A stretch of 64,000 nt of DNA from Pseudofrankia coriaricola (lineage in GTDB: Bacteria > Actinomycetota > Actinomycetes > Frankiales > Frankiaceae): the NCBI RefSeq assembly GCF_001854805.1, contig NZ_MBLO01000266.1:52506-116505 (forward strand), given 5' to 3'. The position numbers and the translations under genes are program-made. Every line of letters begins with the position of its first letter. The stretch's first letter is position 1. The notes beneath the pieces were generated by a model, which was not told the DNA's origin, did no database searches, and was given only the letters and a program-made list of their open reading frames with translations. This document shows positions 53,874 to 62,436 of this stretch, piece by piece.

Positions 53874-53951
53874 AGCACGGCCAGCAAGTCGCCGCGGTGC
53901 ATGACGGTGTACGCGAAGCCACAGCGCCGCTCGAAGGGCTCGCCGAAGTCC
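53874..53951 (-). pseudogene. FAD monooxygenase remnant, fragment 2
   Basis: About 78 bases nearly identical to the segment of the 58527-59738 gene that encodes FGEPFERRYGYAYTVMHRGD; here it reads GEPFERRCGFAYTVMHRGD. No further homology on either side. Confidence 0.65.
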
Positions 53952-54108
53952 ACACCTCATCGGGTGACAGTCCCGGGGCCGCTCAGGAGCAGTGCCATTG
54001 ACCTCCCTCGTCGCGGCGTGTCGCGATACGGAACGCTGTTTCATATTATGCTGCTGTGGCGCCGGAATCTGCAAGAGCCGGAGATGCACGCCTACATAGC
54101 GTGGTGAT

Positions 54109-54526
54109 AACGCGGTCGCCGACTTGCCAGTACACCGCACGGGCAGGTATCGAGCGCCCGACATACCGGCCAGCGCCGCGCAGGTCGGTGACGGTGTGGC
54201 GATGGTCGACCCGGCACCCGTCCTGCTCGATGATCGGCCCGGCGTCCAGCTCCTCCGAGAGGTAGTGCGCCGTCGCCCCTCGGATGATTCGAGATCGCGA
54301 CGCTGATCTCGGCGCGTAGGTCCCCCGCCTGCCGGCGCCACAGCAGCTCCTGCAGGGCATGGTCGGCTTTGGAAACCATGATCCCGAGGTGGTGGGTCTC
54401 CGCGGCGCGGCGCAGCCGCCATTCCATCCCGAACGACGCGGCCAAGTCGGTAAGCCCGCACTCGACATCCACCAGCTTGCGCTCCAGGTCGGGCGGCGTG
54501 AACTCCACCCGCAGGAAGAACCAGCC
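54109..54526 (-). pseudogene. PurU-like formyltetrahydrofolate deformylase, internal deletion
   Basis: Residues like the PurU start of the catalytic domain ([30 protein letters not shown]) end at 54281, and in the next frame [20 protein letters not shown] begins at 54279, the PurU C-terminus. About 100 residues, including the formyl-binding core, are missing at this join. Related genes act in one-carbon metabolism and in folate-dependent demethylation clusters. Confidence 0.65.
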
Positions 54527-54658
54527 GATTTCGGTGTAGTCGATCGTGGCCGTGGTAGTGATTTCCCCGGCGAGGACCACGAGCCCGGTGGTCACCAACG
54601 TCTCGCAGGCGACCCTGCCCAGCGGGTCGAGGTCGTCCCGGTCGCCCGCACCGCCGCC
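54527..54658 (-). pseudogene. S-adenosylmethionine synthetase (MetK) fragment
   Basis: [20 protein letters not shown] then [15 protein letters not shown] is a conserved early piece of MetK, joined in frame to the PurU remnant. Only about 44 codons remain. It directly follows the SDR stop on the same strand. Confidence 0.65.
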
Positions 54659-54660
54659 AT

Positions 54661-55428
54661 TCAGCCGAGTTGCCGGCCGCCGTCCACGGCGATGATTGTT
54701 CCGGTGGTGGTGGGGAGGTCGCGGACCACCGCTACGACGGCAGCGGCAACCTCGGCGGGAGTCACGAGGCGGCCAAGCGGGGTACGGGCCGCCTGTTCGT
54801 CTCGCCATGCCTCATCCAGGGAGGCGACGAATTCGGTGTCGACGAGACCGGGGGACACCGACAGGACCCGGATTTGTGGGGCGAGCGCCCGCGCCAACGA
54901 CTTGGTCATGGTGTCGAGGGCGGCTTTCGACGCGCAATAGATGACGTTGCTGCCGGTGCCGGTGACCGCCGCGATGGACGAGATGTTGACGACGACACCG
55001 CCGCCGGCCAGCGTGGCGCGGTCCAGAAGCGGACGTAGCGCTCGGACCGCGGCGAAGGCGCCGTGCACGTTGGTCGCGAGGATTTCCTCGATGAGCGCGT
55101 CATCAAGTGCGTCGAGGTCGTCGTGGGGCACGAAGCGGGTGACGCCGGCGGCGTTGACCAGCACGTCGCAGCGGCCGTGCTCAGCGGTCACGAACGCGGC
55201 CGCGGCAAGGAGGGCGGGTGGATCGGTCACCGGCATCGGCAACGCCGCATGCCCCGCTCCTGGAAGGGAGCGGACTACGGCGTCGGCCCGGTCGGTACCG
55301 CTCCGGTAGCCGACGAGTACCCGGAACCCGGCTGTGGCGAGGGCCTTGCAGATCGCCCGCCCGATACTGCCGGATCCGCCTGTCACCGCCGCGACAGGCA
55401 GTCCGGCGAGTTGATCTGCCGCGGTCAT
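54661..55428 (-). CDS. Short-chain dehydrogenase/reductase
   Basis: 255 residues; the ATG overlaps the HisD-like stop (ATGA). Cofactor motif [16 protein letters not shown] (residues 15-30), NAAGV near residue 90, catalytic Ser in VVNISSIAA and [11 protein letters not shown], and end [12 protein letters not shown]. Last gene of the leftward operon. An alcohol or hydroxyacid oxidation/reduction is expected. Confidence 0.87.
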   Translation of the reverse strand: MTAADQLAGLPVAAVTGGSGSIGRAICKALATAGFRVLVGYRSGTDRADAVVRSLPGAGHAALPMPVTDPPALLAAAAFVTAEHGRCDVLVNAAGVTRFVPHDDLDALDDALIEEILATNVHGAFAAVRALRPLLDRATLAGGGVVVNISSIAAVTGTGSNVIYCASKAALDTMTKSLARALAPQIRVLSVSPGLVDTEFVASLDEAWRDEQAARTPLGRLVTPAEVAAAVVAVVRDLPTTTGTIIAVDGGRQLG

Positions 55429-56711
55429 CGGGCGGCGGTGCCGTACCGGCGGACCCGCAGGTCGGCTTGCTCCTGGTGGCCGGCGAACCCTTCGAGCGCG
55501 CACAGCCGTGAGCAGTACTCGCCGATGAGCGCCGAGGCTTCGTCGGTCAGTACCCGCTGGTAGGTGCAGGTCTTGAGGAACTTGCCGACCCACAGGCCAC
55601 CCGTGTACCGGGCGGCCCCCATGGTCGGGAGCGTGTGGTTGGTCCCGATGACCTTGTCGCCGAAGGCGACGTTCGTGCGTGGGCCGAGAAAAAGCGCGCC
55701 GAAGTTCGTCAGGCGTTCGAGGAAGTAGTCAGGGTCGCGGGTGAGGACCTGGACGTGCTCGGAGGCGATGCGGTCGCTTTCGGCGACCATTTCCTCGCGT
55801 GTGTCACACAGGATGATCTCGCCGTAGTTCTGCCAGGCCGTGCGGGCGACGTCCACGGTCGGCAGCCAGGACAGGACCTTCTCGATCGCGTCGGGAAGGC
55901 CCTCGACCAGCGCCGGGGATGTCGTCAGCAGCACGGCGGGGCTGGTCGGGCCGTGTTCGGCCTGCCCGAGCAGGTCCACCGCAGCCATCTCCGGGTCGCA
56001 ACTGTCGTCGGCGATCAGCAGCGTTTCCGTGGGTCCGGCGAGCAGGTCGATGCCGACCCGTCCGAACAACTGGCGTTTCGCCTCGGCGACGTAGGCGTTG
56101 CCCGGTCCGACGATCATGTCGACCGGCTCGATGCTGTCGGTGCCGAGCGCCATCGCGGCGACCGCCTGAACTCCGCCGAGCACGTAGATCTCGTCGGCAC
56201 CCCCGAGGTGCATCGCCGCGACGATCGCCGGGTGCGGGCGGCCGTCGAAGGGAGGTGCGCAGGCGACCACGCGCCTCACCCCGGCGACCTTCGCGGTTAC
56301 CACACTCATGTGCGCCGAGGCCACCAACGGGTAGCGGCCCCCGGGCACATAGCAGCCGACCGCGGTCACCGGGATGGTGCGGTGCCCCAGCACGACGCCA
56401 GGCAGCGTGGTCACCTCGACGTCGCGCAGCGCCTCGCGCTGGGCCTGGGCGAAGCAGCGGATCTGTGCCTGAGCGAAGGCGAGGTCGTCGAGCGTCCGCG
56501 CGGGAACGGCCTCTACCGCCTTCGCGATCTCATCCGCGCTGAGGCGGAACGAGGGCGGGGACCAGCCGTCGAAGCGCCGCGAATACTCCCGGACGGCGTC
56601 GTCGCCGCGGTCTTCCACGGCGGCCACGATCTCCTCGACAGTCGCGCGCACCTCGGCGCTGGCCGTGCGAGGTGCGCTACCGGCCCGCCCAGTCTTGAAC
56701 CGTCGGATCAC
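55425..56711 (-). CDS. Histidinol-dehydrogenase-like oxidoreductase (catabolic HisD homologue)
   Basis: 428 residues with HisD landmarks: [11 protein letters not shown] (NAD loop), [14 protein letters not shown], zinc ligand pair in [13 protein letters not shown] (Gln and His) and a later His in GTNHTLP. No other his genes are nearby, and the gene is embedded in a catabolic operon, so it is likely a HpsN-type or similar NAD-dependent dehydrogenase that oxidises a primary alcohol to the acid in two steps. The substrate is not evident. Confidence 0.82.
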   Translation of the reverse strand: MIRRFKTGRAGSAPRTASAEVRATVEEIVAAVEDRGDDAVREYSRRFDGWSPPSFRLSADEIAKAVEAVPARTLDDLAFAQAQIRCFAQAQREALRDVEVTTLPGVVLGHRTIPVTAVGCYVPGGRYPLVASAHMSVVTAKVAGVRRVVACAPPFDGRPHPAIVAAMHLGGADEIYVLGGVQAVAAMALGTDSIEPVDMIVGPGNAYVAEAKRQLFGRVGIDLLAGPTETLLIADDSCDPEMAAVDLLGQAEHGPTSPAVLLTTSPALVEGLPDAIEKVLSWLPTVDVARTAWQNYGEIILCDTREEMVAESDRIASEHVQVLTRDPDYFLERLTNFGALFLGPRTNVAFGDKVIGTNHTLPTMGAARYTGGLWVGKFLKTCTYQRVLTDEASALIGEYCSRLCALEGFAGHQEQADLRVRRYGTAAR

Positions 56712-56842
56712 TGCTCTCCTCCTACCGATGGCCTGACCCCGCTGGCTGATCGCTCCTGAGGACGCAGCGACCTGCCGCGTCGAGCGTCTCGATGCCCACC
56801 GGGGTCGGCGAGTTCACAGTGCATCTGTCGGTTGCGGCGGGG

Positions 56843-57766
56843 TCAGGCGCGTACACGCTCGGACGGGGGTGTGACGTGAGCCGGCGGGACGGGACCGCGG
56901 TCCTTGCCGAGAGTCGGGCAGGTGAACGCGCCCTGGCTGCTCACCGTGACCTGCAGCCGTCCGACGCGAGTTATCTCCACGGCGATGTCCTGGCCGTCGC
57001 AAACCTCGCCGACGCCGGCCGGGGTTCCGGTGGCGATCAGGTCACCGGGCTGCAACTGCATGACCGAGCTGATGTAGGCGATGAGGCGGGGAACGCTCCA
57101 GATCAGGTCGGCGAGGTCGGCACGTTGCCGCAGCTGCCCGCCCACCCAGGTGCGCAGTTCCAGCTCCGCAGGGTCGCCGACCTCGTCCGCGGTCACAAGG
57201 TAGGGGCCCGCGGGAGTGAACGTGTCGAACGACTTGCGTACCGAGCGGTCCTCCCCGCCGCGCATCGTCATGTCCAACAGGCACGTGTAACCGGCGATGA
57301 CGTTCAGCGCGCCCGCTTCGCTGACGTGCGAGGCCGGCTGGCCGATGATGACGGCGAGTTCGCCTTCCTGGTCGAACCGCCGGTCATGATAGGGCAGCCG
57401 CACCGTCCCGGAGTCGCCGATCAGCGACGACGGCGCCTTGAGGAACACGCCCAGCGCGTCGACGGCGATGTCCTCGTTCATCTCGCTCTGGTGATCACGG
57501 TAGTTGACCGGCGCGGCAACGACCTTGCTGGGATCCGGTACCGGGGCCAGCGGTGTCACGATGTCGGCGACCGGGGCAGACTCGGCTGCGATGGCCAGCC
57601 GCGCCCAGTCACCATCGCTGGACAGGAAGTGCCGCATGGGGCTCAAGCCCGTCTGGGGGCCGGCATCGTCGAGGGCGGCGGCGGTGACATCCCGCCAGGC
57701 GCCGGCCGGGTCCGCGACCGCGAGGCGCAGGCTGCCCCGGCTGTCCAGGAAGCTGGTGGCTTTCAT
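56843..57766 (-). CDS. Fumarylacetoacetate hydrolase family protein
   Basis: 307 residues. FAH signatures: VVAAPVNYRDHQSEMNED, FDQEGELAVIIG (metal ExE) and DLIATGTPAGVG. It differs from the fumarylpyruvate hydrolase at 44590-45438 in having a longer C-terminus. The family splits acylpyruvates or decarboxylates 2-oxo acids. It lies between the HisD-like and aldolase genes, 131 and 55 bases away, suggesting it acts on the ring-derived product of this operon. Confidence 0.84.
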   Translation of the reverse strand: MKATSFLDSRGSLRLAVADPAGAWRDVTAAALDDAGPQTGLSPMRHFLSSDGDWARLAIAAESAPVADIVTPLAPVPDPSKVVAAPVNYRDHQSEMNEDIAVDALGVFLKAPSSLIGDSGTVRLPYHDRRFDQEGELAVIIGQPASHVSEAGALNVIAGYTCLLDMTMRGGEDRSVRKSFDTFTPAGPYLVTADEVGDPAELELRTWVGGQLRQRADLADLIWSVPRLIAYISSVMQLQPGDLIATGTPAGVGEVCDGQDIAVEITRVGRLQVTVSSQGAFTCPTLGKDRGPVPPAHVTPPSERVRA

Positions 57767-57821
57767 CAGGCGAGGTGTCCCTTTCCGGAACAGATCAGCG
57801 GGAGCCGCGAACAGCCGTTGG

Positions 57822-58523
57822 TTATCGGAGGGCCCTTTCCGCCGGACGGAGCAGGTACCGCCAGCCTGCCTGCAGCCCTCCGGGGTTCCATATCTGCTCG
57901 CGTTTGAGCGCGGCTTCGGCGGGGTCCGACCAGATTTTCGGACCGCCGGCGGCCAGCGCCATGAGCTGGGTCCGACAGGCGCGTTCTAGCAGGACCGCGT
58001 ACATGACGGCGGTCGTCGCATCGGGCCCGACTGTGACCGCGCCGTGGTTGGGCATCAGGCATGCGCGTGCGTCACCGAGTGTCTCGGCCAGGGCGGCGCC
58101 GAGCTCGGCGGTGGCGATGAGCGCACCGGTCTGGGTGAACCGCGGGATCGGTGGGTCGCAGAACAAGACGCCGTCGTGCGAGATCGGCAGCAGCGGCGTG
58201 TCAAGACACGCAAATGCGCTGAGCGCGGGCGCGTGGGTGTGTACCGAGCAGCTGACGTCGGGGCGCCGGCGCATGATCTCGGTGTGGATCGGGTACTCGA
58301 TGTGCCGTTTCCCGGCCCCGGACAACACCTCGCCGTCAGGGGACACGAGAAGCACCCGGTCGGCGTCGATCTCCTCGAATCCCCAGCCCGCCGCCTTCAT
58401 CCAGACGCCCCCCCGCCCGTCGGGTTCGCGGATCGCGGCGTGGCCCCACACCAGGTCGTTCAGCCCGGCGGCGGCCAGCGCCTGGCTGGCCTGCACGGCT
58501 TCCTCGACGGGGTTGGTCGTCAT
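57822..58523 (-). CDS. Class II aldolase/adducin family protein
   Basis: 233 residues. Zinc histidines are in SVHTHAPALSAFA near residue 95 and PNHGAVTVG near residue 158; the phosphate-binding type residues of fuculose aldolases are not conserved, so the substrate is probably not a sugar phosphate. Relatives in aromatic pathways act as decarboxylases or aldolases on hydroxy-acids. The start lies 3 bases after the monooxygenase stop. Confidence 0.84.
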   Translation of the reverse strand: MTTNPVEEAVQASQALAAAGLNDLVWGHAAIREPDGRGGVWMKAAGWGFEEIDADRVLLVSPDGEVLSGAGKRHIEYPIHTEIMRRRPDVSCSVHTHAPALSAFACLDTPLLPISHDGVLFCDPPIPRFTQTGALIATAELGAALAETLGDARACLMPNHGAVTVGPDATTAVMYAVLLERACRTQLMALAAGGPKIWSDPAEAALKREQIWNPGGLQAGWRYLLRPAERALR

Positions 58524-58526
58524 GGC

Positions 58527-59738
58527 TCAACTCGCCTTCGGCTGATGCTGGTAGAGCCAGTCCAGGTCGGTGTAGTCGTCCGGGTCACGCCGGCTGAAGA
58601 CCCGGTCGCGCAGGATCGGGATGACTGGGCCGTCGTCGTGCCAGATTCGGCCCCAGATCCGGGCGGCCCGCTGGACCAGCGCGGTGCGCGGGATGCGTTC
58701 GGCCTGATATGTGGCGAAGGCCTTGTCGATATCGCCGTCCTGCTCGGTGAGGTGGCGTGCCAGGCATCCGGCGTCCTCGATGGCCTGGCAGGCGCCCTGC
58801 GCGAGGTACTGCACCATGGGGTGTGCGGCGTCGCCGAGCAGGGTGATCCGGCCGGAGGTCCAGTTGTCCAGGGGTTCGCGGTCGTACATCACCCACCGGC
58901 GGTCGCGGCTGACCAGGGCCACCCCGCCGCGTACCTGCTCGCACGAGGTGGCGAAGCTCTCGTCCAGCTCGGTCGTGGTGCCCCAGCCGTCGGTGAGTTC
59001 GGCCTCGCGCGAGTAGCGTCGGCTGCGGAAGACGGCGACCTGGTTGTACAGCTCGCCGCGGCGGATCGGGTACTGCACGAGGTGCTTGTCCGGCCCGATC
59101 CAGATGATCTCGTCATCCGGCCCGACGGGGATGCTGGTCTCGTCCGCTGGCCGCGCAACGTCGCTGACCGGCAGCGCACCGCGGTAGGCGACGAAGGTGT
59201 CGGTGATCGGGCGGTCGTCGGAGACCAGCTTGCGGGCCATCGACCACAGGCCGTCGGCACCGACAACCGCCTCGCACTCGTAGCTGTCGCCGTCGGCGAA
59301 GCGGACCTGTGCCGTGTCCCCGTGATCGGTGACCTCGGTGACCTCGCGGTTGCTTTCCAGGGTGATGCGGTCGTCCGCCTTGCACGCCTCGTGAAGCACG
59401 TTGAGCAGGTCACCGCGGTGCATGACGGTGTACGCATAGCCGTAGCGCCGCTCGAACGGTTCGCCGAAGGCGATGGTGGTCAGATGCTGGCCGGTGTCGG
59501 CGTGCATGAACACTACGTGGCGTGGATGGACGGCCAGCGCGGCCAGCTCCGGGAGTACGCCGAGATCGTCCAGGATGCGCAGCGCGTTCGGCGCGAGTTG
59601 GATGCCGGCGCCGATCTCGGCGAACTCCGGTGACTGCTCCACGATGTGCGCCGCGAAGCCGGCCCGGGCCAGGGCGAGCGCGGTGGTCATGCCCCCGATC
59701 CCGCCACCGATGATCAGTAGGGGTACCTGTGAGGTCAT
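58527..59738 (-). CDS. FAD-dependent monooxygenase, 3-hydroxybenzoate 6-hydroxylase-like
   Basis: 403 residues. FAD motif IIGGGIGGMTTALALARAGF at the N-terminus, DG-motif VVGADGLWSMARK near residue 160, and GD-motif ITLLGDAAHPMVQYLAQGAC near residue 305. The QYLAQGAC tract and overall pattern resemble 3-hydroxybenzoate 6-hydroxylases, which make gentisate, as well as salicylate hydroxylases. It overlaps the ferredoxin stop (ATGA). If it makes gentisate it would feed the operon at 43883-46592. Fragments of a close paralogue lie at 52.7 and 53.9 kb. Confidence 0.83.
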   Translation of the reverse strand: MTSQVPLLIIGGGIGGMTTALALARAGFAAHIVEQSPEFAEIGAGIQLAPNALRILDDLGVLPELAALAVHPRHVVFMHADTGQHLTTIAFGEPFERRYGYAYTVMHRGDLLNVLHEACKADDRITLESNREVTEVTDHGDTAQVRFADGDSYECEAVVGADGLWSMARKLVSDDRPITDTFVAYRGALPVSDVARPADETSIPVGPDDEIIWIGPDKHLVQYPIRRGELYNQVAVFRSRRYSREAELTDGWGTTTELDESFATSCEQVRGGVALVSRDRRWVMYDREPLDNWTSGRITLLGDAAHPMVQYLAQGACQAIEDAGCLARHLTEQDGDIDKAFATYQAERIPRTALVQRAARIWGRIWHDDGPVIPILRDRVFSRRDPDDYTDLDWLYQHQPKAS

Positions 59739-60067
59739 TTCGTGGTCCAGCCTGTGACGAGCGGCGTGTCCACACTGGTCGCGCCGGCAGGGTAAGCGCC
59801 ACCGGGCGAACCCAGGGCGGTCGTTCGGCCGGGCAGCGTCTCGGCGAAAAACGCGGCATTGTCGGTCACCCAGACGGGGTCGGGGGAGTCGCCCGGGCCG
59901 AGGATCGCGTCGACCGGGCACTCGGGCAGGCAGGCTCCGCAGTCGATGCACTCGTCCGGGTGGATGTAGCGCTTCCTCAGGCCCTCGTAGATGCAGTCGA
60001 CGGGGCAGCAGTCGACGCATGAGCCGTCCAGCTCGTCAATGCAACGTTCATTGATGACGTACGCCAC
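59735..60067 (-). CDS. 7Fe/8Fe ferredoxin (FdxA-like)
   Basis: 110 residues; GTG start with GGAGG upstream. Two cluster motifs: CIDELDGSCVDCCPVDC (3Fe-4S/4Fe-4S type) and CIDCGACLPECPVDAI. The C-terminal 45 residues are variable. An electron carrier, here inside an oxygenase operon; because the adjacent flavin monooxygenase normally takes electrons from NAD(P)H directly, its partner is not obvious. Confidence 0.86.
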   Translation of the reverse strand: MAYVINERCIDELDGSCVDCCPVDCIYEGLRKRYIHPDECIDCGACLPECPVDAILGPGDSPDPVWVTDNAAFFAETLPGRTTALGSPGGAYPAGATSVDTPLVTGWTTK

Positions 60068-60074
60068 CGGGTGC

Positions 60075-61025
60075 TCACCTCCAGATGATCGCGCCATCGA
60101 GGGTGTCGTCGCCGGCGTCGGCGTAGGCGCGGGCCGCCGCTGGATGGAGCGGGATCGGTGTCCGCGCCATGTCGGCGGGGACGAGCGGGTAGGTGATGGG
60201 GGAGCGCTCGGGCGGTATGTGGGCGTATTGCGACTCCAGCGCGCGGCGGGTCTTCACCATGCACCAGACGGCGAGGTAGGCGATGTCGTCGGCGAGGGTA
60301 CGGGGGCAGATCACGACGAAGTCGGAGAAGTCGAGGGTGAGGAGATCCTCGGTGAGGCCGGGGAGGTAGCCGGCCTCCACGGTGGCAGAGGGCCAGCCCT
60401 CCGCGGCGAAGGCGGCGAGGACGTCGTCGCCCCAGGGCAGATAGCGCACCGGCCGTTTGCTGGCGATGCTCTGCCAGTGCGGCGTCATGATCGCTTCGTG
60501 GATGAGCACGTCGGCTTCACCGGCGGTGAACGCCTCGATGGGGGGGAACGGCCGCTCGTCGTAGACGAAGGAGAGGCGTTCGGGGTCGACTCCGGCAATG
60601 CGCAGGCCCTTGTGGGCCGCGAAGCCGATGAGGTTGACGCCGTCGTCGGGGGAGGTCGCGACCGTCACCTTGCCCGAGAGGGTCGCCAGGTCGGCGACGG
60701 TGCTGACGGGGAGTGCGGCGTCGACCGCGACGACGAGACGGTCACGCTGGGGCATCACGCCGAGCGCGCACATCTCGTCGTCGATCTTGAAGCCCGGCAG
60801 CGCCGGCGACGGGACGACCAGGGAAATGTCGGCCTCACCCGCGCGTATCGCGTTGATCTGGTCCATGCCGCCGCGGCCAGACCAGATCGCGAACTTGGAG
60901 CCTTCCGGTGACCGGTCGCCTATCTCCTGGGCGAGCCAGCCGCAGATCCGGTGCAGGTTGGCCTGGCCCCAGTCGCCGCGAAACGCGAGGGTGATCGGCC
61001 GGTCCAGGCGCGGTTCTTCAGTCAT
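60075..61025 (-). CDS. TAXI/NMT1-like substrate-binding-fold protein without signal peptide
   Basis: 316 residues with the periplasmic-binding fold of TAXI-type TRAP proteins: RGGMDQINAIRAGEADISLV at about residue 51, a hinge strand LSGKVTVATSPDDG, and LTLDFSDFVVICP near the end. It starts MTEEPRLDRPITLAFRGDWG, with no hydrophobic leader or lipobox, and no membrane TRAP subunits are nearby, so it is probably cytoplasmic. Overlaps the preceding gene by 8 bases. Possible roles: ligand sensor, chaperone for the substrate, or an enzyme on a borrowed fold. Confidence 0.7.
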   Translation of the reverse strand: MTEEPRLDRPITLAFRGDWGQANLHRICGWLAQEIGDRSPEGSKFAIWSGRGGMDQINAIRAGEADISLVVPSPALPGFKIDDEMCALGVMPQRDRLVVAVDAALPVSTVADLATLSGKVTVATSPDDGVNLIGFAAHKGLRIAGVDPERLSFVYDERPFPPIEAFTAGEADVLIHEAIMTPHWQSIASKRPVRYLPWGDDVLAAFAAEGWPSATVEAGYLPGLTEDLLTLDFSDFVVICPRTLADDIAYLAVWCMVKTRRALESQYAHIPPERSPITYPLVPADMARTPIPLHPAAARAYADAGDDTLDGAIIWR

Positions 61026-61290
61026 GAGCAAGCATCTCCTTGAGCTCGGTCGCACTCATCGTGTAGTCGACCTCGTTAATGGAGTCGAACGGGAAGCCGA
61101 CCCGTTCGAACTCCTGCTCGACCGAGCCCGCGTTGTCGGCCTCGTAGACGGTGACGATGAAGCCAGTGCCGGTGTTGACGTACAGCTGGCGGAACGTGGC
61201 GTGGACCGACTTGACGACCTCCGGACCGTAGCCGGCGATCTCCTCGGGTGACAGGCCAGGAGCTTGGTGCAGGGTCAGGAAGATCGCCAT
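61018..61290 (-). CDS. Small conserved hypothetical protein (DUF4242/nickel-binding-like fold?)
   Basis: 90 residues; GAGGAG precedes the ATG. Predicted alternating beta-alpha pattern (IFLTLHQAPGLSPEEI, FIVTVYEADNAGSVEQEF, ELKEML) like small ferredoxin-fold proteins. No cysteines or metal motif. First gene of the leftward eight-gene operon, with box B directly upstream. Function unknown. Confidence 0.7.
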   Translation of the reverse strand: MAIFLTLHQAPGLSPEEIAGYGPEVVKSVHATFRQLYVNTGTGFIVTVYEADNAGSVEQEFERVGFPFDSINEVDYTMSATELKEMLAHD

Positions 61291-61316
61291 CGTGCTCCTC
61301 GTGATGTGGCAGTCTA

Positions 61317-61342
61317 CGGGACAGTGTCCCGCATTGTGCTAC
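61317..61342. promoter_or_regulatory. 26-bp IclR-type box, copy B
   Basis: CGGGACAGTGTCCCG, a perfect 15-base palindrome, then three bases and TGTGCTAC. It lies 27 bases upstream of the first gene of the leftward operon, next to a TAGACT -10 candidate. The match to copy A continues to GATCCGCAAGGC (61353-61364), the site where the IclR gene begins there, so the start of an IclR paralogue once lay to the right. Confidence 0.65.
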
Positions 61343-61481
61343 CTTATTTCTCGATCCGCAAGGCGGGTCGTTGGTCGAGAACCAACATCACGTTCTCGCG
61401 CAGACACGTGCGCACCAGCGGATCCCGGGCAGTGAGAGGACGTCTGTCGTCCGCGCTCGTTGGGCAACGCCAGCCGCTTCG

Positions 61482-62210
61482 TCACGTCGACCGGAGCCCG
61501 AGACAGGCCGTGCCCGTACCGCCCGCAATCTCGTCCGGGCGGCCGCCGAGGACGATTCGGCCGTGGGCCATCACAAGGGCGTGGTTGGCGACGCGGAGCA
61601 CATCGTGGGCGAACTGTTCGACGATGACGATCGCCATCGACTCGGCGGCTGCGAGGCGGCTCACGGTTTCGTAGAGTCCTCCACGATAGATGGGGCCAGG
61701 CCCATCGACAGTTCGTCGAGGAGCAGAACGTGGGATCCAGGCTCAGCGGGCGGGCCATGGCCAGCATCTGCTGCTCGCCTCCCGACAGGGCGCCCGCTGC
61801 CTGCCTGCGGCGCTGGCCCAGGAGCGGGAACCAGTTCGTAGGCGACCGCCTCCACGGTGGCGCGGGCGGCTCCCGGATGCGTCGCGACGAGGAGGTTCTC
61901 GGCGCCGGTGAGGTCCGGGAGGACGCTGCGTCTCTCGGGGAGACAGCACAGCCCCCGTGGGCCAGCCTTTCCGTCGGCGGCCGGTAACGTCGGCGCCATA
62001 CAGACGCACCGTGCCGGCGTTCGGCCGGAGCCGGCCCGAGGCAACCTTCAGGACCGTCGACTTGCCAGCGCCGTTCGGGCCCAGGAGCGCGAGTAATTCG
62101 CCGGCACGGACGGCGAAGCTGACGTTCCCGACCGCGTCGATCAAGCTGTAGCCGGCCCGAATGCCGTCGAGCTCGAGCCTCAGCTCGGCGTCCCGTCCAG
62201 CGGCCGGGAC
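61482..62210 (-). pseudogene. Branched-chain-amino-acid-type ABC transporter ATPase (LivF-like), several frameshifts
   Basis: In order on the minus strand: [20 protein letters not shown], the Walker [19 protein letters not shown], then in other frames [30 protein letters not shown] (Walker B) and VIVEQFAHDVLRVANHALVM with HGRIVLGG. All LivF parts are there, but at least three frame changes separate them. A dead transporter subunit. Confidence 0.7.
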
Positions 62211-62286
62211 GGTGGCCCTGGGCTGGGCGGCGGTTGACGCGGGCTCGGTGGCGGGTGTCTCTGCTCGGGGGACGGCCGTCGCATGT

Positions 62287-62418
62287 TCACGAGCCGCCTT
62301 TCCGCCCGGGGGTTGGGCGGCCGGCGCCGAGAATTGGTTCGACCCGAAACCGCCCGCCGCCGCACGCCGTAGCAGGCAGAGTCAGGATGGCGAAGACCAC
62401 GGCTAGTGCTGCCCCGCG
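62287..62418 (-). pseudogene. Lipoprotein signal remnant, likely ABC substrate-binding protein (LivK-like)
   Basis: [20 protein letters not shown] is a hydrophobic stretch ending in a lipobox-like cysteine, followed by GGG and a stop 22 codons later. Next to a LivF remnant it may be the start of the lost solute-binding lipoprotein. Its true start would lie under the IS630 transposase end. Confidence 0.4.
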
Positions 62419-62436
62419 TAAGTCTTGCTGGGGTTG

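Noticed and set aside
54021..54050. Sequence GATACGGAACGCTGTTTCAT resembling the 33-bp element
   Set aside because: Two insertions in the conserved core, no TTGAC and no gene in the right direction; treated as chance or a decayed copy.
55425..56711. Reading the HisD-like gene as part of histidine biosynthesis
   Set aside because: No other his genes are near and it is coupled to catabolic genes; a catabolic dehydrogenase fits better.
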